Source: Saprospirales bacterium (GTDB taxonomy: Bacteria > Bacteroidota > Bacteroidia > Chitinophagales > Saprospiraceae). From it: 5,078 nucleotides of DNA. Positions within the stretch are counted from its first letter, which is position 1. Each line of letters opens with the position of its first letter. This document shows positions 1 through 5,078 of the stretch, one piece after another. The notes beneath the pieces are model-generated. The model did not search any database and was not told the DNA's origin. It was given only the letters and a program-made list of their open reading frames with translations. The stretch lies in the NCBI GenBank assembly GCA_003448025.1, contig DLXL01000081.1, positions 3,376 through 8,453 on the forward strand. Direction: 5' to 3'. The position numbers and the translations under genes are program-made.

Positions 1-177
1 GATACCTTTACATTTACGCAGGGAGAAGTATTTTCTGCTGATTGCAGAAGGATGCTAATACTTCGTGATTCGGTTAAATCCACGAAAATAAGCGTGGTTG
101 ACTGGCCTGCAGGCTTGTATTTTTTTGTATTGGAGAACGCTAAAGGTCAGAAGGTGATGAAAACTTATATGAGATAA
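1..177 (+). CDS. C-terminal fragment of a T9SS-exported protein (type A sorting domain)
   Basis: Frame 1 is open from the window edge to the TAA at 175-177, giving the last 58 residues of a protein that starts outside the window. The end has the pattern of the type A C-terminal sorting domain of the Bacteroidota type IX secretion system: a beta-rich stretch, then VVDWPAGLYFFVLE (residues 32-45), then a Gly-containing turn and the basic tail KVMKTYMR (51-58). In this family the domain targets a periplasmic protein to the outer-membrane T9SS translocon, where it is normally cleaved off and the cargo is released or attached to the surface. The catalytic or adhesive part of the protein is not in the window, so its function cannot be named. 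The main alternative is a divergent beta-sandwich tail unrelated to T9SS, which I think less likely given the WPAGLYFF motif and the basic end. Confidence 0.75.
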   Translation, partial: DTFTFTQGEVFSADCRRMLILRDSVKSTKISVVDWPAGLYFFVLENAKGQKVMKTYMR

Positions 178-189
178 GTGCCGTAAAAG

Positions 190-222
190 GTTGCATATTA
201 GGGTGCATGTCCACCAACTTTG
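190..222 (+). promoter_or_regulatory. Putative Bacteroidota-type promoter for the methyltransferase-like gene
   Basis: CAACTTTG at 215-222 matches the Bacteroidota -7 consensus TAnnTTTG at all but the first base. GTTG at 190-193 could serve as the -33 element, with a 21-base spacer, close to the usual 19-21. Transcription would begin near 228-230, about 20 bases before the ATG at 250. This also argues against the in-frame TTG at 220 as the start codon, because it lies inside the -7 element. Confidence 0.4.
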
Positions 223-249
223 GGCCTTCAAACCAAGATTGCTGCCATC

Positions 250-1152
250 ATGATTAAGACCTTGCAACGTTTATTCCGCAATACCGCCCGTTTGTCCAGA
301 GAAGTGGAAGAAAGCAAGTTCCTGACGGCACGATTGCTGGCGCATGAGCATCAAAAAAATGCTGCTTCTATAGTGCAGAACCTGCAAAAAGCTGAATTCC
401 GCGTGTTTTCTCAATGGAATGATGATGGTATGATTCAGTTTTTGGTTCAGTATTTGGATATTCAGCCACAAACGTTTGTAGAATTTGGGGTAGAGGATTA
501 CCGGGAAGCCAACACCCGGTTTTTATTGATGAACAACAATTGGAGCGGCCTGGTGCTGGACGGTTCAGAAAAAAACGTGCAAAAAATAAGGGAAGACCGC
601 ATTTATTGGCAGCACGAACTCAAGGCCCAGGCGGCCTTTGTAACGGCAGAAAACATCAATGATTTATTGCGCAACAACGGCATGACCGGAGAACTGGGTT
701 TATTGCACATTGATATCGACGGCAATGATTACTGGGTTTGGAAGGCCATTGAGGTAGTGAGCCCGGTTCTGGTTATTATGGAGTACAACAGCGTTTTTGG
801 GCCGGATAATGCCTGGACGGTGCCGTATGCTCCGGATTTTTACCGCACCAACTACCATTTTTCCAACCTTTGTTGCGGTGCATCACTGACCGCTTTGTGC
901 GATTTGGCCAAAGAAAAGGGCTACTCCTTTGTGGGCAGCAACAGTCATGGCAACAATGCCTACTTTGTACGGAATGACAAACGAAAGGATTTAAAGGTAT
1001 TGGAACCTTCTGAGGGTTTTGTGGTTTCTAAGTTCCGGGAAGGCAGGAACAGGGAAGGACAGTTAACCTATGTTACCGGAGCGCAACGCCTGGAGGCCAT
1101 CCGTGGCTGCAAGGTTTGGGACACCAGGCTACACCGGGAAGAAATCATTTGA
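250..1152 (+). CDS. FkbM-like putative SAM-dependent methyltransferase
   Basis: This 300-residue protein is probably cytoplasmic, with no signal peptide or membrane segment. After a charged, possibly coiled N-terminal region (1-50) comes SQWNDDGMIQFL (54-65), like the SQxGEDGI motif that opens many FkbM-like methyltransferases. FVEFGVEDYREANTRFL (76-92) fits SAM-binding motif I, SGLVLDGS (99-106) fits the acidic strand-2 end, and LLHIDIDGNDYWVW (151-164) resembles the IDVEGxE motif of FkbM enzymes. IMEYNS (176-181) and GSNSHGNNAYFVR (229-241) are further conserved-looking blocks. FkbM-type enzymes O-methylate small molecules or sugars, and relatives of this protein are often seen near surface-polysaccharide genes; the substrate here is unknown and methyl transfer is an inference. 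I chose the ATG at 250 because the upstream in-frame TTG at 220 falls in a promoter-like element. No clear Shine-Dalgarno is present. The gene is probably co-transcribed with the DUF2452 gene 11 bp downstream. Confidence 0.8.
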   Translation: MIKTLQRLFRNTARLSREVEESKFLTARLLAHEHQKNAASIVQNLQKAEFRVFSQWNDDGMIQFLVQYLDIQPQTFVEFGVEDYREANTRFLLMNNNWSGLVLDGSEKNVQKIREDRIYWQHELKAQAAFVTAENINDLLRNNGMTGELGLLHIDIDGNDYWVWKAIEVVSPVLVIMEYNSVFGPDNAWTVPYAPDFYRTNYHFSNLCCGASLTALCDLAKEKGYSFVGSNSHGNNAYFVRNDKRKDLKVLEPSEGFVVSKFREGRNREGQLTYVTGAQRLEAIRGCKVWDTRLHREEII

Positions 1153-1163
1153 GTGAAATACCT

Positions 1164-1631
1164 ATGGCAGAGCAAAAAGAGAAAAATACTGCAGATCAGG
1201 CGTTTGTAAACCCAATTGACAAAGACAAGGTGACAGAAACACCTGGCCTGTTGCCCTATGCGCATACTTCCGGAAGTGCGGTTATCCGACCAGAAGACAA
1301 AGGCAGGATTCGAGGAAATGCCATGACAGCCATGTACGATCAAACTGATCGGCAAATGGAGCAGCTTCGGCAGCAGATGGAAACCCTGATGGGACAGGCC
1401 AAATCCCTGCATAACCGAATGGAGGTATCAGAAATAATTTACCAGGCGGATGTGCCTTTCCAGCCGGTCATACATCGGATATATCATCTCTATCAACGAA
1501 AAACCGATGGCAGGCACCTGCTTTCCATGATCGCCCCGGAAGAGTGGGGCAGAAGAAATCCCTACGAGCACCTGGCTTCTGTACGGTTGTTGGGCGACCA
1601 TACCTGGGAGGTACTCGAAGGTGGGGTGTAA
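1164..1631 (+). CDS. DUF2452 domain-containing protein
   Basis: This is a 155-residue, hydrophilic and probably cytosolic protein of unknown function. It matches my memory of DUF2452: a conserved TPGLLPYAHTSGSAVI segment followed by PEDKG (26-47), a Gln/Met-rich helix with coiled-coil character (about 58-90), then IYHLYQRK (106-113), SMIAPEEWGRR (121-131) and DHTWEVLE (145-152). The YLYxR...ISPxEWG core is shared with the uncharacterised human protein C1orf50, so the family spans bacteria and eukaryotes; no biochemical role is known to me. The ATG at 1164 is preferred over the in-frame TTG at 1116, which would overlap the end of the preceding gene and add residues that do not resemble the family. 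Its ATG lies 11 bp after the stop of the methyltransferase-like gene, so the two are likely one operon. The stop codon ends 5 bp from the stop of the convergent dehydrogenase gene. Confidence 0.88.
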   Translation: MAEQKEKNTADQAFVNPIDKDKVTETPGLLPYAHTSGSAVIRPEDKGRIRGNAMTAMYDQTDRQMEQLRQQMETLMGQAKSLHNRMEVSEIIYQADVPFQPVIHRIYHLYQRKTDGRHLLSMIAPEEWGRRNPYEHLASVRLLGDHTWEVLEGGV

Positions 1632-1636
1632 GGAGG

Positions 1637-2890
1637 CTACATGCGCTCCCTGGCAGCTTTTTCAATCAGTTGCCTGCCCCGTCCGGGCCAAATAGGGTGC
1701 ATGTTTTTCATGGCTTCACCGGCCTGGATCATCGCCATTTCCTGTGGCGAAATATTCCGGTTGCGTGATTCCTCCAACAGATGCACGGTATCTTCATAAA
1801 TCTTGACCACCTCTTCCTGCAGGGTTACTTCAAGCCAGCCATACTGCTCGTTGGCGCAATTGATGATGCCCATCCGATTGATGAAAAAATCAGGCAGGTA
1901 CAGGATGCCTTTGGCATGTAACATGGCTGCATGACGCTCCGGACGTTCCAGCTGGTTGTTGGCCGCGCCTATAACATAGCGGCATTTGAGCCATTCAATG
2001 GTTTGATCGTCAATGACTTTGCCCCCTGCGCATGGCGCAAAAATATCGCAAGTCTGACTGAGCAGTGCCTCTTTGCTGGGAACGATTTCCACCACATCCG
2101 GCGCCCAGGATTTGACCTGCTCCATACGTTCCTGCATCAAATCAGTCACGTATAACCTGGATACGCCACTTCCCAGTACATACCGGGCCAGGGCGCCACC
2201 CACATTGCCCAATCCCTGAATAGATACACTCATGCCGCTCAAATCCGATTTGCCCTCCAATACCTTGGCGGTTGCCAGCATAGACTTGAATACGCCTTCA
2301 GCAGGAAAAGGGCTAGGATTGCCACTTCCACCGGCTGTTTTCGGAATGCAGGTAACAAATCGGTTTTGCGATAAAATCGTCTGCATGTCTTCCGGAGTGG
2401 TATTCATATCCTCCGCGGCCACATAAGCGCCGTGCAAACTGGCTATAAACTTTCCGAAATTGGCAAAAATTACCTTTCTGCGTTCAGGTGTTGCTTCCTT
2501 AATACTAAAACCCACGGGACAAATGATGGATTTGCCGCCGCCCCACCAAAGTCCGGCCACTGCGCATTTCTCAGACATGGCCTTGCTGAGCCGCAAACCA
2601 TCGCTCCATAAATCCTGCATAGTTTCATAGCTGAAAAAACGGGTGCCACCCTGTGCCTGTCCGCGATTGGTATGGTGAATAAAAGCAAAGAACAGGCAAC
2701 TGGATTCGGCATCTGCCCGGAAGAAAACCCCTTCATGGTTGTCGTAATCAGGCATCTGTTCCATACCGGCTAGCGGACCGTTTGCCGGATTGCCGGTAGA
2801 AATAGTATTGCCGCAAAGGAAACTTTCCGGATGAGAAAATGCGTTTTGCTGAAAAAACTGGGCTGGGGTCAGGGCTGCAAATGGTTGCAT
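1637..2890 (-). CDS. Glu/Leu/Phe/Val dehydrogenase family protein (leucine dehydrogenase-like)
   Basis: This is a 417-residue NAD(P)-dependent amino acid dehydrogenase. The family reversibly deaminates an amino acid to its 2-oxo acid plus ammonia in the cytosol. Visible motifs in order: GQAQGGTR (77-84, substrate-binding Gly loop), K108 and GGGK with K120 (12 residues apart, as for the paired lysines of leucine dehydrogenase), AAEDMNTTPEDM with catalytic D161, GGSGNPSPFPAEGV (187-200), Rossmann loop QGLGNVGGALA (225-235), DIFAPCAGG (282-290), VIGAANNQL (306-314) and PDFFINRMGIIN (333-344). The general plan is closest to leucine dehydrogenase. It is longer than the usual roughly 360 residues, mostly through an N-terminal extension and insertions. 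The normally Asn-Leu pair before GGGK is Trp-Trp, and the AGG of PDYxxNAGG is RMG, so the substrate may not be leucine. The ATG at 2890 is the natural start; no Shine-Dalgarno is seen, as is common in this phylum. It is transcribed on its own, convergent with the DUF2452 gene. Confidence 0.9.
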   Translation of the reverse strand: MQPFAALTPAQFFQQNAFSHPESFLCGNTISTGNPANGPLAGMEQMPDYDNHEGVFFRADAESSCLFFAFIHHTNRGQAQGGTRFFSYETMQDLWSDGLRLSKAMSEKCAVAGLWWGGGKSIICPVGFSIKEATPERRKVIFANFGKFIASLHGAYVAAEDMNTTPEDMQTILSQNRFVTCIPKTAGGSGNPSPFPAEGVFKSMLATAKVLEGKSDLSGMSVSIQGLGNVGGALARYVLGSGVSRLYVTDLMQERMEQVKSWAPDVVEIVPSKEALLSQTCDIFAPCAGGKVIDDQTIEWLKCRYVIGAANNQLERPERHAAMLHAKGILYLPDFFINRMGIINCANEQYGWLEVTLQEEVVKIYEDTVHLLEESRNRNISPQEMAMIQAGEAMKNMHPIWPGRGRQLIEKAARERM

Positions 2891-2931
2891 AACGATGGTG
2901 GATTTAATTGGTTAGGTTTTCAATTTTACTT

Positions 2932-3090
2932 GAACCCATCTCAAAACTGGCATAGGAGTCAAAATGGGGGTATAAAAGTTGAAGGCAAGGCAGTTTTTTG
3001 AATCGTAACAGGTGGCTACACTAAAAAACTAACGCAGAATTCGACTTTTAGGCACCATTTGGGCCCAACTGGTAGTTTTGGGATGGGTTC
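2932..3090. repeat. 159 bp imperfect inverted repeat, MITE-like element
   Basis: Two 68-base arms (2932-2999 and 3023-3090) are reverse complements of each other over six exact blocks: GAACCCATC, CAAAACT, AAATGG, TAAAAGT, GAA and AGTTTTTT. Those blocks cover 40 of the 68 positions, in the same order and with nearly equal spacing, around a 23-base centre. The outermost 17 bases of the arms differ at one position only (T at 2941, equivalent to C in the other arm). Strong ends, decayed interiors, no coding capacity and this size fit a miniature inverted-repeat transposable element mobilised by a transposase elsewhere. I see no clean target-site duplication: the right flank begins TA and the left flank ends TT. 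It fills most of the gap between two genes on the minus strand. The alternative is a very long hairpin acting as terminator or attenuator after the membrane gene, but its length and bulges make that less likely. Confidence 0.7.
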
Positions 3091-4109
3091 TAAATATTCC
3101 ATTCTCCATTGGCATCAAAAAGTCTACTGTAGACTTGTTCAATGCTTAAAAGTTGTCTCGTTTTCAGGGTGTCAAATTTTACTTTGTATGATGAGATATT
3201 TATTTCACTCATTTTACGCCCAAATCGTAAATTCATTTGTAGTCCATCTCCGCCTTGGGTTGTAACTGGATGCATAAACATGCAATCAGTGTTCCCATTT
3301 TGTGTATTGGTAATTATGGCATAAGGAACCGGTTTTTCATTGTCGAAGTCATAATTATCGCTTACATAAAACTGCCAAAGCAGCTTATCCGTAAATGCCT
3401 CTTTGTGTAAAAGATAGAAATCCCTTAATGCGGCGACTGTACTTCGCAAATTTGCTTTCTCCTTTTCACTGTTCGGTAAAAAAAGGACTCTTTTATCAAG
3501 TAAAACAATCCGGTCTATTTTTACTCCATTTTCTTTGACAGCCGTTATATTGGCTTCTAAGAAGGTTTTATCTTCCGTTATGTGCTCCCAAAACTGCAAA
3601 TTGGATATCGTCATGAAAACGTCATGAGATGAAAGCCGGTTCATAATTCCCTGAATTATCGAAATTATGTAGTTAATTGGCCTTTGTGCAGAGATACTGT
3701 AAATTTTGGAGTCTTCACCTGCAATATCTTTAAATCTTGATTTTTCATATTCATTCTTTAATATCCAACTTATATAGATCAATTTATAGTAGTTGCCCTC
3801 ATTTTTGATATTATTGACGGAAATCCTGAGCCTTGATAGACTTTTTTCCACCTCTTGAATTTTTTCTTGAAGTGAAATGATTTTTAGCTTCCGAATTAGT
3901 ATAATATTATGGAGTAGATTGAGTAGAAAAGCTGCAATCACCATGCCCATAAAAAACATGATGTTTTTTTGCTTGATTTCTACCACATGGAAGTGCTCCG
4001 CGGCCTCAATAAAACCATAAAGACTTAGGAAGATCCCGCTGAAGGTTACAAAAAAAGAAATAGTCAAGATTTTCTTTCTGATTTCTTCGAATGGTATCCA
4101 AAATGTCAT
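3090..4109 (-). CDS. Unrecognised two-helix membrane protein with coiled coil and cytoplasmic domain
   Basis: I do not recognise this 339-residue protein. From the ATG at 4109 it has two hydrophobic helices (about 14-33 and 49-72) separated by a short polar loop. A charged heptad-like coiled coil follows (about 75-103), then a soluble region of about 200 residues, probably cytoplasmic. That region contains VFMTISNLQFWEH (164-176), TFLEANITAVKENGVKIDR (182-200) running into IVLLD (201-205), and CMFMHPVT (276-283). The layout resembles an inner-membrane sensor or anchor with a cytoplasmic readout domain; no catalytic motif stands out. The frame continues upstream to a TTG at 4160 (356 residues), but that TTG lies within a -7 promoter element, so I prefer the ATG. 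The gene is much more AT-rich than its neighbours: 13 of the 60 bases from 3721 are G or C, against 38 of 60 from 4501 in valS. This suggests horizontal acquisition. The TAG stop uses the first base of the adjoining inverted repeat, so the C-terminus may have been altered by its insertion. Confidence 0.75.
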   Translation of the reverse strand: MTFWIPFEEIRKKILTISFFVTFSGIFLSLYGFIEAAEHFHVVEIKQKNIMFFMGMVIAAFLLNLLHNIILIRKLKIISLQEKIQEVEKSLSRLRISVNNIKNEGNYYKLIYISWILKNEYEKSRFKDIAGEDSKIYSISAQRPINYIISIIQGIMNRLSSHDVFMTISNLQFWEHITEDKTFLEANITAVKENGVKIDRIVLLDKRVLFLPNSEKEKANLRSTVAALRDFYLLHKEAFTDKLLWQFYVSDNYDFDNEKPVPYAIITNTQNGNTDCMFMHPVTTQGGDGLQMNLRFGRKMSEINISSYKVKFDTLKTRQLLSIEQVYSRLFDANGEWNI

Positions 4110-4157
4110 TATAAATAAGGTTAAAAAGTTTCGTAATCTGATTCTTTCATACTCCTG

Positions 4158-4165
4158 CAAAGTTA
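4158..4165 (-). promoter_or_regulatory. Putative -7 element (TAACTTTG) for the membrane-protein gene
   Basis: Read on the minus strand, TAACTTTG matches TAnnTTTG exactly. It lies 48 bases upstream of the ATG at 4109 in the divergent spacer with valS, so a start of transcription near 4152 would give a leader of about 40 bases. No TTTG is found at the expected -33 distance, which weakens the call. The TTG of this element is the alternative start codon at 4160, so the promoter and that start exclude each other. Confidence 0.4.
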
Positions 4166-4222
4166 TGTGGCATTCAACCGTAATATATGCATGTGTCCAA
4201 ACATTTTTAAGTCAAATTTCCC

Positions 4223-4230
4223 TACTTTTG
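4223..4230 (+). promoter_or_regulatory. Putative -7 element (TACTTTTG) for valS
   Basis: TACTTTTG matches the Bacteroidota -7 consensus TAnnTTTG exactly and lies 44 bases before the valS ATG, implying a leader of roughly 35-40 bases. The expected TTTG at -33 is not evident. The leader is short, pyrimidine-rich, and shows no T-box or obvious hairpin, so tRNA-sensing regulation of valS is not supported. Confidence 0.45.
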
Positions 4231-4274
4231 CCCTTTCCCTTTATCCCTCAAGCACATTGCTACGCTTATAACAT

Positions 4275-5078
4275 ATGGAATTGTCTGCTCGCTACACCCC
4301 ATCCGACATTGAAGAAAAATGGTACTCCCACTGGGAAAAAAGTGGTTATTTCCGTTCCGTCCCCGACGAACGTGAACCGTTCAGTATCGTTATCCCACCG
4401 CCAAATGTTACGGGTATGTTGCACATGGGGCACATGCTCAACAACACCCTTCAGGATGTGCTGGTGCGTCGCGCCCGCATGCTCGGCTATAACGCGTGCT
4501 GGGTGCCCGGAACAGACCATGCGAGCATAGCCACCGAAGCCAAGGTCGTGCGCAAACTGCGCGATGAGGGAATCAAAAAGTCCGACCTCAGCCGGGAGGC
4601 CTTTTTGGAGCATGCCTGGGACTGGACGCGGAAGCACGGCGGCATCATTCTCGAACAGCTCAAAAAACTCGGGGCAAGCTGCGACTGGGACCGCACGCGT
4701 TTTACCATGGATGAGAAGTACTACGACAGCGTCATTGATTGTTTCATTGACCTGTACAGGAAGGGAAAAATCTACCGCGGTGAGCGCATGATCAACTGGG
4801 ATCCTGCCGCACGCACTGCCCTCAGCGACGAAGAGGTAATCTATAAAGAATCCCGCTCAAAACTCTACCACATCAGGTATGCGGTGCTGGGTGAACCCGG
4901 CGTATTCATCACCATTGCCACTACCCGTCCGGAAACCTTGCTGGGCGACACTGCCGTTTGCGTGCATCCGGATGATGCCCGCTATACCGGCCTGCGCGGC
5001 AAAAAGGTGGTCGTGCCCGTAGTAAACCGCGAAGTGCCTGTTATCGCCGACGAGTATGTCGACCGCGAATTCGGTACC
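4275..5078 (+). CDS. valS: Valine--tRNA ligase (valyl-tRNA synthetase), N-terminal part
   Basis: The first 268 residues of a class I aminoacyl-tRNA synthetase that charges tRNA-Val with valine in the cytosol; the rest (usually about 870-950 residues in total) lies beyond the window. Visible: [15 protein letters not shown] (7-21) typical of the ValRS N-terminus; the HIGH-type ATP-binding signature HMGH (50-53) in [26 protein letters not shown] (76-88); the CP-region INWDP (173-177); and the start of the CP1 editing domain with [12 protein letters not shown] (216-227), where mischarged Thr-tRNA-Val is hydrolysed. The last residues, EFGT, are the beginning of the conserved FGTG motif of that domain. 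The KMSKS loop and anticodon-binding domain are not in view. The ATG at 4275 gives the family's normal N-terminus. The gene is divergent from the AT-rich membrane gene and is compositionally GC-rich next to it. Confidence 0.97.
   Translation, partial: MELSARYTPSDIEEKWYSHWEKSGYFRSVPDEREPFSIVIPPPNVTGMLHMGHMLNNTLQDVLVRRARMLGYNACWVPGTDHASIATEAKVVRKLRDEGIKKSDLSREAFLEHAWDWTRKHGGIILEQLKKLGASCDWDRTRFTMDEKYYDSVIDCFIDLYRKGKIYRGERMINWDPAARTALSDEEVIYKESRSKLYHIRYAVLGEPGVFITIATTRPETLLGDTAVCVHPDDARYTGLRGKKVVVPVVNREVPVIADEYVDREFGT

Noticed and set aside
1643..1671. GGCAGCT...AGTTGCC with an internal T-run near the end of the dehydrogenase gene as a possible terminator.
   Set aside because: The stem is short with a wobble pair, the T-run lies in the loop instead of after the stem, and the whole structure is within the coding sequence.
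3059..3324. Short plus-strand frames (3059-3265 and 3142-3324) antisense to the membrane gene, downstream of an exact TAnnTTTG.
   Set aside because: The products have no recognisable features, the -33 element is missing, and they lie within a well-formed minus-strand gene.
4121..4150. A 9-residue ORF (ATG at 4150, minus strand) preceded by AGGAG, ahead of the membrane gene, as a possible leader peptide.
   Set aside because: The AGGAG is only one base from the ATG, too close to act as a ribosome binding site, the peptide has no regulatory residue run, and no hairpin follows.
4165..4637. Open frames over the valS start region on both strands (4165-4530 + and 4266-4637 -).
   Set aside because: They overlap the well-supported valS reading frame, resemble no protein family, and their translations look like out-of-frame products.
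5067..5078. Adjacent EcoRI and KpnI-like sites (GAATTCGGTACC) at the right edge, suggesting a cloning vector junction.
   Set aside because: In the valS frame these bases encode EFGT, the start of the conserved FGTG motif of the editing domain, so they are native coding sequence.

Overview
The window is chromosomal DNA from a member of the Bacteroidota, class not resolved. Three things point there: the C-terminal tail of a type IX secretion (T9SS) cargo protein at the left edge; intergenic promoter elements of the Bacteroidota type (-7 consensus TAnnTTTG) instead of E. coli-like -10 boxes; and a lack of Shine-Dalgarno sequences before otherwise clear genes. Most genes have moderate to fairly high GC, and one gene (3090-4109) is strikingly AT-rich.

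Layout, left to right. 1-177 (+) is the end of a secreted or cell-surface T9SS cargo protein. 250-1152 (+) encodes an FkbM-like putative SAM-dependent methyltransferase. It is followed after 11 bp by 1164-1631 (+), a DUF2452 protein of unknown function; the two probably form one transcript. This pair runs tail-to-tail, with a 5 bp gap, into 1637-2890 (-), a Glu/Leu/Phe/Val-type amino acid dehydrogenase with all main catalytic motifs but unusual residues around them. Upstream of the dehydrogenase lies a 159 bp imperfect palindrome (2932-3090) that looks like a small non-autonomous transposable element (MITE-like). It abuts, and by one base supplies the stop codon of, an unrecognised AT-rich membrane protein (3090-4109, -). 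A divergent intergenic region with one TAnnTTTG element per direction separates that gene from valS (valyl-tRNA synthetase, 4275 to the right edge, +), which is cut by the window end.

Most of the window looks like ordinary chromosomal genes. The genes do not form one pathway: valS is core translation, the dehydrogenase is probably branched-chain or related amino acid metabolism, and the methyltransferase-like/DUF2452 pair has no assigned role. The accessory-looking part is 2932-4109: the palindromic element plus the AT-rich membrane gene with two transmembrane helices, a coiled coil and a cytoplasmic domain of unknown function. I found no RNA genes, CRISPR array, intact insertion sequence or recognisable defence locus. 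No stretch longer than 300 bases lacks a gene.
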